A stretch of DNA of 64,000 nucleotides. Origin: Heliocidaris erythrogramma. Its lineage: Eukaryota; Echinodermata; Echinoidea; Camarodonta; Echinometridae. How positions within the stretch are numbered: position 1 is the stretch's first letter; the number at the start of each line of letters is the position of its first letter. Shown here piece after piece: positions 36,557 through 46,245 of the stretch. The notes under the pieces are model-generated. The model saw only the letters and a program-made list of their open reading frames with translations. It searched no databases and was not told where the DNA came from. The stretch spans positions 30,744,705 through 30,808,704 of the forward strand of contig CM046867.1 of NCBI GenBank assembly GCA_025617745.1. Reading direction: 5' to 3'. The position numbers and the translations under genes were made by a program.

Positions 36557-36832
36557 AATGTTCAGAGGAAGGCACCTGAAGAGCCTCTGTCTCAAACTCC
36601 ACCTTGGGTTCTCTCATGGTGAAGAGCGCCCAAGAGTTGGAGCGGAAGTTGAGGCCATGAAAGCAAGCAAGGAGGGCCTGCCTTCCCTGCAGAGTGACCT
36701 GTCCACCAAGTCTCATTCCCTCAGGACGGGGTTGGTTCTTGTGGGCCCTGTGAAAGGTCTGGATGAGGAAGTCAAAAACACTCTGCCAGTGCTGATGCTC
36801 CTTGGGCTCTTCTGCTGATTCTGTCTTTGAAC
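36557..36832 (-). CDS. BLTP1: BLTP1 exon 22 of window
   Basis: A 276-nt exon with donor CATTGTAAG. It encodes GMRLGGQVTLQGRQ and LACFHGLNFRSNSWALF, matching the family. Its acceptor (TTCAAG) is the last unit of an AATTC pentanucleotide array. A second in-frame acceptor lies 12 nt further in (AAGACAG). Confidence 0.93.
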
Positions 36833-36990
36833 CTTGAATTGAATTGAATTGAATTGAATTGAACTACACAGAACTGAACTAAACTGAACTGAACTAAACT
36901 GAACTGAAATGGACTGAAATGAAACGGACTGATCTGAACTGAATTGCACTGACTTGAATTGAATTAAATTGCATTGGACTGAACTGTACT
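36833..36990. repeat. AATTC/AACTG pentanucleotide array at a splice acceptor
   Basis: (GAATT)n and (GAACT)n repeats directly upstream (in transcript sense) of the exon at 36,832. The exon's AG is the last repeat unit. There is no conventional polypyrimidine tract in the 60 nt before the exon. Confidence 0.9.
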
Positions 36991-37588
36991 GAGATGGTTT
37001 CATCAGAAGCAGAAAAACATGCAGCCTGAAGAATGAAACTGTTTCTTCTACAAAAATTGAAGAAATATATGTACATAACACAATAAAGTCAAAGATCTAA
37101 AAAGGTCTGACCTGGGTTAGGTACATGGGTATTTTATGTTACCCTTCTGTTTCTGCATACTCCTTAACCATTCACGCATAGAATGCTGGGTATTTCCACA
37201 AATCAATCAAAATGCAAATCATACATTCTGGAATAATAGAAATCGATTTCATAATGAACAGATGTATCACAGTAATGAAAGAATTAGAAAATAAAGAAAG
37301 TAATTCAAAGATTTACATTCATGTTTTCTGGAGGGGCCTAAAGTAAAGCTAGGCTTGTTGTGGATAAGCCCTGGTTATTAAATAACTCACAGACAGGCAG
37401 AAGAAAATAATAGTAGAAGGGAAGAAGGAGGAATTAAAGAAAGAAGGGAAAAGGAAGCTAGAGGTAGGGAGGAAGGGTTGATATTACATGCATTTCATGT
37501 TATGTCTACACAATTTTTTTTATGGTGATTGGTCCTCTCTAAGCCAATGCAGTCATGACTTATACCTCAATCATCCGTCCAATCTGAC
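36991..37588 (-). other. Rest of BLTP1 intron
   Basis: Intron sequence with a purine-rich GAAGG tract (37,400-37,475). No feature beyond that. Confidence 0.55.
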
Positions 37589-37872
37589 CTTTTTGTCTCT
37601 GTCCATCTATCTCATCTATCGGAGCCGTGCTGATCGGAGCCGTGCTGATGGAGGCCTTGCGAGCAGCAGCTAGAGAACTGGCTGCCGTGGAGATGGGGTC
37701 CCACGTGGACAGCATCCTCCTGCTGGAGGCAAACTGCTGGGTGAAGAACTCCTCCAGCCGCACGGCGATGCGGAGCATGTCAGGGGTGGTGGAGCGGCAG
37801 ATCATCAGCTGCATGGTGTCCCAGGTGATGTTGGAGTTGGCGTACACGCTCTCTACCGTGTGGTACTTGACT
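37589..37872 (-). CDS. BLTP1: BLTP1 exon 21 of window
   Basis: A 284-nt exon (acceptor CGCCAG, donor AAAGGTCAG). It encodes RSTTPDMLRIAVRLEEFF and TQQF, a strong family match. Near its end a 15-bp tandem repeat duplicates STAPI in frame. The alternative donor GAGGTATAA at about 37,567 was rejected because only the GTCAG donor gives the right phase. The acceptor lies about 25 bp from the end of an inserted retrotransposon. Confidence 0.94.
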
Positions 37873-37877
37873 CTGGC

Positions 37878-37897
37878 GAAATGAAAGGAAGAAGATG
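37878..37897. repeat. Target-site duplication of the non-LTR element, left copy
   Basis: 20 bp beginning GAAATGAAAGG and matching 43,723-43,742 at 19 of 20 positions. On the minus strand it is the polypyrimidine tract of the BLTP1 exon at 37,872. Confidence 0.88.
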
Positions 37898-38091
37898 ACA
37901 GATATGTGGTTTTAAGCCCTGTCAGCACCTAAGTGGGCTATATCCGGGCTAAACACATATGTTTGGATCCATTAATAGTATATTCCATAAACACTGATAA
38001 GATAGACAAGGTTACAGTCCAATGTGAACAAGAGCAGTATACTAAGAGAACAGTAGTTATTAAAGAGAAAATCTAAAAAAAAGGACCAAGC

Positions 38092-41000
38092 TTATATTTC
38101 ATAGAAGATACGAGATCTCTTCAGAAATCCCAAAATACTAGGTATTTTGACAGAAGTAAAAAACTGCCTCAAGGAGGAAGCACGGAAATAATAATTCCTG
38201 ATGTGTGCAAAGTCATTGCACTCCAACAATAAGTGCTTCACTGTCAGTGGAACATGACAGCCAGCACAAATTGGGGGCGGTCCGCCGCATAAAAGAAATC
38301 TATGGGTGATTCTAGAATGTCCAATGTGACATCGAGTAAGGACAACTTGGTCACGACGTGGCAATGGGCACGTAGTCAGAGGTTCACTCAGGATTGGTTT
38401 AATTGAGTGGAACTTATTATCTATACACTCATCCCATTCAGTCTGCCAAAGATGCAGGATGTAAGAGGATATAATTGGTTTCAAGTCTGATGAAGGGATA
38501 AAACACCGCGCTGCCTGTTGGACTAGAGCAGCTTGGGCAGAAGCATCTGCCCGTTCATTCCCAGCTATGCCTCCATGCCCGGGGACCCAACAAAACACAA
38601 TGTCCTTATCGTCAGAGAGGGCAAAATACTGTCTAACAATGTACAGAACAAGAGGGTGGTCAGTTAACCTGTTGTGGATAGCTTGTAATGCCGAGATCGA
38701 GTCGGAACATATCAAGAACTGCCTATAGTCAGATTGTTCTACAGTTTCCAAGGCTAAAATGATAGCTGTGAGCTCAGCCGAGAACATAGAGAACTGGTTA
38801 GGGAGACAATATCTCTTAGGGTGCAAGCCACTTGAGACGACTGCACAAGCTACCCTGTTCCCATCCTTTGAACCATCTGTGTACAAGTGTTTGTAATCAA
38901 CAAAATCATTGCTGATGACATCAAATAATTGTTGATATCTAATGGGACTAGTGGATGACTTTGGAAATTGATTTAAATCAAATATAACTGATGGGTTCTG
39001 AAAAGTCCAAGGAGGTACAGACAAAGATTCCATATGATCCACAATGCTAATATCAATATCGGCTGTTTCAAAGTGAGGTGCCACCCTCAAGCCAAGAGGG
39101 CGTATAGCATTTGGCTTTGAATTGTAGAAAGGCATATAGGATGTGCTAAACACACAGTCGTAAGCTGGATTAAATGGAGATGCTGCTAGTTTCGATACAT
39201 ACTGCATCGAAAGTTTTATGCGACGCAAGTAGAGAGAGGGTTCTTTGGCGACAGCATAGAGACTTTCAACAGGCGAGGTTCGGAAAGCACCAAGGCTGAG
39301 ACGTAGTCCCTGATGATGTATCGTATCAAGGCACTTTAAATACGATTTTCTTGCAGAGCCATAGATAATGCATCCATAGTCCAATTTGGACCGAATGATG
39401 GAACGATAAATCCTCAAGAGTACCGTTGTATCTCCACCCCAACTGAGTTTAGAGACAACTTTCAAAAGGTTGAGAGATTTCAGGCATCTCGCCCTCAGAT
39501 CCTTAATGTGAGGTATAAAAGTCAACTTCTCATCAAAAACTAGCCCTAAGAATTTTACCTGTTTTACCACCTTGATAAGGGTATTGTTAATAGACAGAGT
39601 TGGGTCTGGGTGCAGCGAGCGGAGATTACAGAAATGCATACATACGGTCTTAGATTTTGAAAATTTAAAGCCATTCTTCAGGGACCACTGGTTGATGTTG
39701 TTCAAATTCATTTGTAATTGTCGTTCTATTGTGGCCATGGATTGAGATTTGAACGCTATCAGAAAATCGTCGACATAAAGTGAGCACATAATATCACCAC
39801 GCAGGGAATTGACTATACTGTTAATTTTAATACTAAAACACGTGGGAGACAGAACACTGCCTTGTGGAACACCCATCTCCTGTCCATGAAGGTCAGATAG
39901 TGTGGATCCCACTCGTACCTGAAAAAGACGGTTTTCCAAGAAGTGTGATATAAAGAGAGGAAGGCGTCCATGGAGATTAAAGTCAGATAGGTCCTTCATT
40001 ATACCAAACTTCCAGGTGGTATCAAAAGCCTTCTCTAAGTCAAAAAATACGACTACTACATGTTGTTTCATCAAGAAAGCATCTCTGATATACGTCTCGA
40101 GACGGACTAGGTGATCTTCAGTGCTCCTATGATGCCTGAAGCCACATTGATAGTTTGTAATAAGCTTGTTTAATTCAAGAAACCACACAAGCCGATCGTT
40201 TATCATACGTTCCATTGTCTTACATAGACAACTAGTCAGTGCAATCGGTCGATAATTTATAGGATCACTGTGGTCCTTCCCCGGTTTGGGGATGGGGACA
40301 ACTATTGCCTGCCTCCAGACATTAGGGAAAATACCAGAGTCCCATATTAAGTTGATTAATGTAAGGAGAACTTTAAGACACGAGACAGGTAGGCGTTTCA
40401 GAAATTGATAGTGTACAGAGTCTGGACCAGCAGACGAGTCATGGCTTTTCTGTAGGGATGTTTGCAACTCTTCTAAAGTGAAGAGTTGATTATAATATTC
40501 AGTGTTATTAGACTTAAATTTTAACCTTTCTTTTTCTGCAATAGATTTATGATGCTGGAAAGCTGGAACGTAGTTCTGCGAAGAGGAGTTTAAAGAGAAC
40601 TGGTCAGCCAGTTTATTTGCAATATCTTCATGAGAAGTAATTGTGGTGTTATCAACTGAAAGATGCTGCAAATGCAAGGCAGAGGCCCTGCCCTGTATTT
40701 TTCTCACCATCTTCCATACTGTAGAGGCTGGAGTACGTGAGTTTAGTTTGGAGATGTAAGATCTCCAAGTGCTGCGTTTCTTTTGACGAATTATACGTCT
40801 TGCTCTGGCTCGAGCCTGTCGATAGTTATCATGATTTAAACCTGTGGGGCGAGCTTTAAAGAGCCGGAGGGCCTTTTTCCGTTTCTTAATGGCCTCTCTG
40901 ACCTCATCATCGTACCAAGGCCGAGATACACGCTGGGGGGCAGTAGATGCTTTGGGAATTGTCTCATCAGCTATAGATATAAGATCCTCTGTGAAAGTGT

Positions 41001-41790
41001 CAATTGGGGATTGCAGTCCCTCATAGCGTTTAGAAGTAATTATTTTAGAGCAAAGCGAGGAATATGATTGCCAGTCTGCCTTGCGGAACTTCCATTTAGT
41101 AGACAGAGGTTTAGGGGCGGGACCTTCGTGCGACATAAAAATCGGAGAGTGATCACTCCCATGACAATCCGTGCTGACAGACCACAAATAATCTAGAAAT
41201 AATGACGGGTCACAAATGGAGAGGTCTATAGCTGAATAAGTACCATGACCTGGAGATAGGTAAGTGTGAGAGCCATCATTTAAAATGCATAATTCATGAG
41301 TACTAATAAAGTCTTCCAGTATTCGACCCTTATTGTTTTGATGAGAACTCCCCCATAGAGGGTTATGACCATTAAAGTCGCCCAAAATCAGGCAAGGAGT
41401 AGGAAGCTGATTGAATAAATTGTCTAGCTCGTGGATATTAAGATCATATGAAGGGGGGATGTAGATATTGCATAATGTTATCGTTTTGTGAAGAGTGACC
41501 CTTACAGCCACAGCTTGAAGAGGCGTATTAAGTTGTAGATGTGTATGTATGATATTGTTGTTGACCAGAATCATCGAGCCGCCGGCAGCTCGATTGTTGG
41601 TTACAGTGCCATAACCATTATACATGTTGAAGCGTCTAAAGTCAACATTATCTGCTGGCTTTAGAAGTGTTTCCTGTAGGCAGTATATGCTAGGGTCATG
41701 GTCGAGGAGCATGAGGCCAAGCTCATCATAATTTGCTCTAAAGCCACGACAATTCCACTGGACTATCTTGTGCTTTCTGAACGCCTCCGT
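38092..41790 (-). CDS. Non-LTR retrotransposon ORF2 (endonuclease - reverse transcriptase - RNase H)
   Basis: About 1,232 codons, counted from an ACG at 41,790; the first ATG in frame is at 41,712, inside the endonuclease. The frame opens just after an in-frame stop that overlaps the end of ORF1. Order: APE endonuclease beginning IVQWNCRGF with GDFNGHNPLWG (about 41,349-41,383) and SDHSP (about 41,142-41,160); reverse transcriptase with the YVDD catalytic box (about 39,763-39,778) and PQGSVLSP; RNase H with TDGSK (about 38,870), AELTAI, CSDS and WVPGHGG; a C-terminal CCHC-like motif (CAGCHV...LLLEC). The ORF2 enzyme nicks target DNA and reverse transcribes element RNA there. All catalytic motifs are present. 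The lack of an AUG at the expected start suggests reinitiation at a non-AUG codon or a mutated start. Confidence 0.9.
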   Translation of the reverse strand, partial: TEAFRKHKIVQWNCRGFRANYDELGLMLLDHDPSIYCLQETLLKPADNVDFRRFNMYNGYGTVTNNRAAGGSMILVNNNIIHTHLQLNTPLQAVAVRVTLHKTITLCNIYIPPSYDLNIHELDNLFNQLPTPCLILGDFNGHNPLWGSSHQNNKGRILEDFISTHELCILNDGSHTYLSPGHGTYSAIDLSICDPSLFLDYLWSVSTDCHGSDHSPIFMSHEGPAPKPLSTKWKFRKADWQSYSSLCSKIITSKRYEGLQSPIDTFTEDLISIADETIPKASTAPQRVSRPWYDDEVREAIKKRKKALRLFKARPTGLNHDNYRQARARARRIIRQKKRSTWRSYISKLNSRTPASTVWKMVRKIQGRASALHLQHLSVDNTTITSHEDIANKLADQFSLNSSSQNYVPAFQHHKSIAEKERLKFKSNNTEYYNQLFTLEELQTSLQKSHDSSAGPDSVHYQFLKRLPVSCLKVLLTLINLIWDSGIFPNVWRQAIVVPIPKPGKDHSDPINYRPIALTSCLCKTMERMINDRLVWFLELNKLITNYQCGFRHHRSTEDHLVRLETYIRDAFLMKQHVVVVFFDLEKAFDTTWKFGIMKDLSDFNLHGRLPLFISHFLENRLFQVRVGSTLSDLHGQEMGVPQGSVLSPTCFSIKINSIVNSLRGDIMCSLYVDDFLIAFKSQSMATIERQLQMNLNNINQWSLKNGFKFSKSKTVCMHFCNLRSLHPDPTLSINNTLIKVVKQVKFLGLVFDEKLTFIPHIKDLRARCLKSLNLLKVVSKLSWGGDTTVLLRIYRSIIRSKLDYGCIIYGSARKSYLKCLDTIHHQGLRLSLGAFRTSPVESLYAVAKEPSLYLRRIKLSMQYVSKLAASPFNPAYDCVFSTSYMPFYNSKPNAIRPLGLRVAPHFETADIDISIVDHMESLSVPPWTFQNPSVIFDLNQFPKSSTSPIRYQQLFDVISNDFVDYKHLYTDGSKDGNRVACAVVSSGLHPKRYCLPNQFSMFSAELTAIILALETVEQSDYRQFLICSDSISALQAIHNRLTDHPLVLYIVRQYFALSDDKDIVFCWVPGHGGIAGNERADASAQAALVQQAARCFIPSSDLKPIISSYILHLWQTEWDECIDNKFHSIKPILSEPLTTCPLPRRDQVVLTRCHIGHSRITHRFLLCGGPPPICAGCHVPLTVKHLLLECNDFAHIRNYYFRASSLRQFFTSVKIPSILGFLKRSRIFYEI

Positions 41791-41798
41791 TGTGTATG

Positions 41799-43160
41799 TT
41801 ATTTATTCACAGGAGCATTCCGTCTCTGTCTATTGCTAGGAGACAAGCTCCTAGATGATCTGTTTCCTTTATCGGATTTCTTTGCTTGATGCAGTTCATT
41901 GTAATAGACTTCCATGTCTTCATCACCTTCATCGTCCAAAGTGGAATATTTATTTTGAAGAGAAAGGTTTTTCTCTGCTTTCTTAGTTCTATTCGTTGGA
42001 ATATTTGTAAGCCTACCTGAGGCTTTTTCTTGTTGTTTCCCCTTAGAGGATGGAGGGGTAGACTTTTTCCGTACTGATACTGTCGGACAGTTTCCATTAG
42101 CTTGGACATTCTGTGTACAGTCGGGCTGGGCGTAAGCTTCCATGTCCCCTTCTGTTTGACAACCGGTTGATATTTTTGTCTTTGAAGACCGTTCATGTGG
42201 CAGTTTTTCTGTCAACTTTTTGGGTTCATCACTTTTGACCCAAGTTAAAGTTGTTTGACATGCAATACTTTTCGGCGTAGTAGTTGATGTCAGAACTTTT
42301 GCATATGAAGGCCTGGAAGGTTGATCTGCTTCGACCCTCCTCCTGGCCTCAACAAAGGTGACGCTATTTGTCACCTTGACTTGTTGAATCTGTTTTTCTT
42401 TTTTCCACACGGGACAATCCTTAAATGAAGCCATATGGGTACCTTGACAGTTTTTGCATTTCGGGGTTGCATCACAATCTTTTCCATTGTGTCCAATTTC
42501 ACCACATCGAAAGCAGGTCAGCTTGCCTCGGCAAGAGAGCTGGCCATGCCCATACCTTTGGCATTGGAAGCATCTCAGGGGATTAGGGATGTATGGATCC
42601 ACTCTCACCTTGAGGTAGCCGAGCTTTAAGGTATCCGGGAGTTTAGGTATACCAAAGGTTAAAACATATGTACCTGTTGGAATGACATTGTCACCCTTCT
42701 TAATGGTCATCCTTCTGACTGAGGTGACATGCTGAGCCTCGAGAGAGCTCGCCACATCAGCCTCATCCATACCATCTAGTTCTCGAGTTCTTATAACACC
42801 TTTACTACTATTTAAAGTTTTATGTGGAGTAACAATTACGGGCATGTCGGCCAATCGATTAATCTCGACCATTTTCCTACTTTGCACTGGGGACGCTACC
42901 TCAACAAGGAGGCTGCCCGGAGCTTTCCTCAATTTCTTGATGGATTTTACAGTCCCCACCATACCTTCCACTACCTTTTCAATCACAAAAGGAGATAAGT
43001 TGATGATCGGTCTTGTCTCATCAGTAGAGACTATTTCAAAGAAACTCATCCAAGTACAGTTTTCTTGTTTTGGTATAGGGGTTTCGTCTGAATCAGAGTC
43101 GGTTGGAAGAGTACGTTTAAGTGTTTTATGAGATGTCGGTTTTGTTTGTTTAGAATCCAT
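41799..43160 (-). CDS. Non-LTR retrotransposon ORF1 (nucleic-acid-binding, CCHC)
   Basis: 453 codons from an ATG (43,158-43,160) to TAA (41,799-41,801). The middle region before residue 190 is an RRM-like, gag-type fold by family expectation. From about residue 197 come zinc knuckles CFQCQRYGHGQLSC and CFRCGEIGHNGKDC and a third, CKNCQ-type knuckle. The C-terminal third is polar and Lys/Ser/Thr-rich. The product would coat element RNA in the particle. It precedes ORF2 with a gap of only about 8 bases between the stop and the first plausible ORF2 codon. No disabling change is visible. Confidence 0.9.
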   Translation of the reverse strand: MDSKQTKPTSHKTLKRTLPTDSDSDETPIPKQENCTWMSFFEIVSTDETRPIINLSPFVIEKVVEGMVGTVKSIKKLRKAPGSLLVEVASPVQSRKMVEINRLADMPVIVTPHKTLNSSKGVIRTRELDGMDEADVASSLEAQHVTSVRRMTIKKGDNVIPTGTYVLTFGIPKLPDTLKLGYLKVRVDPYIPNPLRCFQCQRYGHGQLSCRGKLTCFRCGEIGHNGKDCDATPKCKNCQGTHMASFKDCPVWKKEKQIQQVKVTNSVTFVEARRRVEADQPSRPSYAKVLTSTTTPKSIACQTTLTWVKSDEPKKLTEKLPHERSSKTKISTGCQTEGDMEAYAQPDCTQNVQANGNCPTVSVRKKSTPPSSKGKQQEKASGRLTNIPTNRTKKAEKNLSLQNKYSTLDDEGDEDMEVYYNELHQAKKSDKGNRSSRSLSPSNRQRRNAPVNK

Positions 43161-43722
43161 ATAAGTATTTGTAAAAATTCATCACCAGTGCTCTCCACCC
43201 ACCGCGGAGCCCAACAAGGGGACGTCTACGCTGGAGGCATTTCCTTCTCTCAGCAACGCCAGAGATACAGCAGCAATATACTCCCACAAGGACATACTAT
43301 CACAAGAACATTGAGACATTGATATCCTCACAAGATTGACCCTCAACCCACCGCTTACTACAATTGAGATCCAGGTTAAGTTATCCGACAATCTAATGTT
43401 TTCAAAGAAGAGAGTAATTCAACAATAAGATCAATGCAGTCAGTCAAAGATAACATGGTCGGACCTCAATTATAGGGCTAGACGTGACCAGCCGATTGAT
43501 CTGAACGGGCCTCTTCAGACCGCTCGTCTTATAGGTAGTCCGGACCAAAGAGGGAGTGTTGGTTGCATGGAGGCCGCAGCTCTCCTGCCCCCTCAGCCCC
43601 CAGGATTCCATCTTCCCTAATTACGAGTCGCAGCTCACGACAAACAAGCCGCCTCCTTTAATCGCCTCTTACGATACGCTGGAGGAAAGCCGAGCGCCTA
43701 TTCTAACCCGGGCGCCCACGGG
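43161..43722 (-). promoter_or_regulatory. 5' UTR / internal promoter region of the non-LTR element
   Basis: GC-rich leader between the target duplication and ORF1. Elements of this type carry their promoter inside the transcribed leader. It starts CCCGTGGGCGCCCGGGTTAG and contains no open frame of note. Promoter activity is inferred from the family. Confidence 0.6.
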
Positions 43723-43742
43723 GAAATAAAAGGAAGAAGATG
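43723..43742. repeat. Target-site duplication of the non-LTR element, right copy
   Basis: Right partner of 37,878-37,897, 19 of 20 bases identical. This copy is followed in transcript sense by the element's 5' end. Confidence 0.88.
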
Positions 43743-44097
43743 GAAATAAAATGACAATAAATATGACTAATAACATTACATTTTATAAACGTTTATCACA
43801 TACACACATACTCAATTAAAAAGAGGATAATGTAGTGCAGAGTTTGATAAATTTAAGAGAACAGGAAATGGAAGGAGAGGTAGATGTACAAATGCAGAGA
43901 GAAAGAGGCAATGAGGGGAGAAACAAAGGTAAATATGAAAATAATTGAGGAGAGGAAGAGAGAGAGAGTGTGGGTACAGGAGACAGACTGAAACAGTAAA
44001 TATATTATTCACAACTACATGTATATGTAATTGAAAGGAATGTGAATAATGACGATAACCATCTGTATAAACTAGATAATAAAAACAACTTGCTTAC
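43743..44097 (-). other. Original BLTP1 intron remnant before the retrotransposon
   Basis: About 355 bp between the exon donor at 44,097 and the target duplication. Before the insertion this intron would have been only about 400 bp, like its neighbours. A GA repeat lies near 43,950-43,970. Confidence 0.7.
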
Positions 44098-44269
44098 TTT
44101 GGGTCCGAGTTGGCCCGAAATTTCCACTCATCCTCGCAGGCGATCTCCATGCAAGTGAGCCGGGCCAGGAGACTGCTGGATCCCATGTAGTCTATCCTGG
44201 ACTCCAGGCTGTCTAGCATAAGCTGCAGATCATGATGAGGCTCCTTGCCAGGGATCTTGATTTGGCTAC
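44098..44269 (-). CDS. BLTP1: BLTP1 exon 20 of window
   Basis: A 172-nt exon (acceptor ATTCAG, donor AAAGTAAGC). It encodes RIDYMGSSSLLARL and EDEWKFRAN, matching the family's DYMGSS...DEWK segment. The following intron holds the 5.8-kb non-LTR retrotransposon. Confidence 0.93.
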
Positions 44270-44941
44270 CTGAATGGAAAAATTTGGTCGGGGGTATGGT
44301 GATAAGTCATTTTCCCACTTTTCATTAGAATACTGTATACGCCATATACTTTGCGGGGGTTTTATTTTCGTGAAATGCGAGTGGGTTGCAAATTCAACAA
44401 TACACTAAAATAATGCCAACATAAGTAGTCTGTTTAATTTGTTGTCTACTTGACAGAAATTCACCACTTACATGTAGCTTTGCGAAAGCACATCATCAGT
44501 GCTGCTTGTAGATCTCATAATTTTCTGATCGCGAATTCATCCACACGCGAAATATTCTGGCTGGTCGTATTCACAAAAATTTATGGCCTATACAGTAACT
44601 TACACTGGGCATCAGTATGCATGATGGGAAGTCTCATGTCTGCGACCCTAAGATTTGATACTGAAAAGAAATTCTTCTAATATTCATCCAATGATAAATC
44701 TTATATAATTTTTGACATTCTAAAGACTAACAGTGCCAAAAATCTCATCAATAGTCATAGCAGGAGCAATGTCATTTTCACAAGTAAAGACGGTCGCATC
44801 ATTTTGACATTGAAAAACAAACAAGGGCCATATCTGCAAACTCATTCATTTCACAAGCAATTCTGGATTTTGGGGCATCAAAGATACCATTCTGAGGCTT
44901 GTCGATGGAATTGCTTTGAGAATACAGCCACTGTAACTTAC

Positions 44942-45099
44942 TAGTACAACTGAGGTTGGAGACCTCCAAGAGCCCACCGATGACCCCTCCTTTGGCCTCT
45001 AGGCTGGAGGTCTTGAGACCCGTGGTGATCTTGAAGATCCGATGTCCTGTACTGTCTATGGTCAGGTGGCTCTGACAGCGAAGATCTTCCGTTGACCAT
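44942..45099 (-). CDS. BLTP1: BLTP1 exon 19 of window
   Basis: A 158-nt exon (acceptor TGTGAAG, donor CTAGTAAGT). It encodes EAKGGVIGGLLEVSNLSC, matching the conserved KGGV.GG segment. Phase 1 at the donor. Confidence 0.93.
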
Positions 45100-45554
45100 C
45101 TTCACAGACAAAGGGAAAGGTAACAAAAAGACTCTTGAAAAAAGTTCATCTGGACGGTTTAAATCATTATGAATTAGTTTGATGACAATCCAAAAGTTAC
45201 TTACCTGTGACAGTTGTCTGTCATTTGTGAAGTGGCAATCGCCAAAACAGCATCTTCAGGAAGTGCCAAAAGTTTCAGGACAAAATATTATAGAAATTTG
45301 AGAGGGGGTGCTGCAATAGACTCTAAACCTTAAATGTCCTTTTCTAAAAAGTAACATTCATTGGGGTCAAACTTCTTTCTCTTATTTTGATTGGTCAAGA
45401 ACATCCCATCCTGATGAGTTACACATCATTCAAAAGCAGAGAATATCCTCTTTTAGAATCAAATCTGAACTTAAAATCTGGGGGAAATTTTGATGGTTTT
45501 TGTGGTAATCACACATAATTTTCATATGTATTTCTGAAGTGCCTTGGGACTTAC

Positions 45555-45762
45555 AATGTGCTGCCCATGACGTTGCTCATGTTCATGTGAGTGTCCACCC
45601 TCGAGAAGTTGATGGCCAGGAGAAGGACAGTCTTCCAGGATGGACCAGAAACCAGTGAGCCGGAGCTGCTGCATGGGTCAGAGGTAGCCTGAGAATGGCT
45701 GTGTTCAGACCCTGAGGGCTCTGATGATTGGCTGGTAGTCTCTTCCTTGGATAGTCTCTTTT
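45555..45762 (-). CDS. BLTP1: BLTP1 exon 18 of window
   Basis: A 208-nt exon (acceptor CATGTAG, donor CATTGTAAG). It ends LLLAINFSRVDTHMNMSNVMG, matching the NMSNVMG family motif. Phase 2 at the donor. Joining directly to 45,099 gives a Trp that matches the family's next residues, which excludes a tempting small exon near 45,200. Confidence 0.93.
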
Positions 45763-46245
45763 CTACATGGTGCACACAAAAGAATAAACAGTGTCATTTT
45801 AAATTCTTTATCGTAATCCTTTGGCAGACAGATGTATCATTTATTTGTAGAATTGAACATTTAGAGTAAGTTTGGTTTGAATCTGAGAAGATTTAATTTC
45901 GTCATTACCGAAAGTCAAGAGTGAAGGAAATCTTGAGTTCTGATAATGACAGAAATGTATGATATAAATTCAAACCAAACTTAAAAAGAAAGTGCAATAC
46001 TATAAATAAATGATACCTACAACTGTACCACACAAATTTGGTAGAAAAATAATAGCTGAATAATGAAAAAAGAATGTCCAAGAATGGAAAAATTGGTTTC
46101 TGTAAATACAATTTCCAGCAAGTTTTTTTGGAATATGTTAATATTCTGCTGATCTATACCACATACATGTATAATTATTTATGTAGGTAATGCATGATAA
46201 ACAATTTACACTTTGCAAATTGATAATACAAGGAGGAATGCCCAC

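Larger units (their letters stand above)
37898..43722 (-). mobile_element. Full-length non-LTR retrotransposon (I-like, EN-RT-RNase H), 5.8 kb
   Basis: Bounded by 20-bp target duplications with one mismatch. The order is a 5' UTR of about 560 bp starting CCCGTGGGCGCCCGGG, ORF1 with three zinc knuckles, ORF2 with APE-type endonuclease, reverse transcriptase and RNase H, then a short 3' UTR ending near GGGCTTAAAACCACATATC. An RNase H after RT with a CCHC-bearing ORF1 fits the I superfamily (Nimb or relatives); the clade is inferred from domain order. Both frames are open, so the copy looks young. It lies in sense with BLTP1. Confidence 0.9.

Noticed and set aside
37560-37589. Alternative donor GAGGTATAA extending the exon at 37,589
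   Set aside because: It ends in phase 0, whereas the next exon needs phase 1; the CAAAAAGGTCAG donor fits.
45190-45265. Small BLTP1 exon ending at a CAGGTAAGT donor
   Set aside because: Joining 45,555 directly to 45,099 restores the expected Trp-containing family sequence and frame; including this piece would break it.
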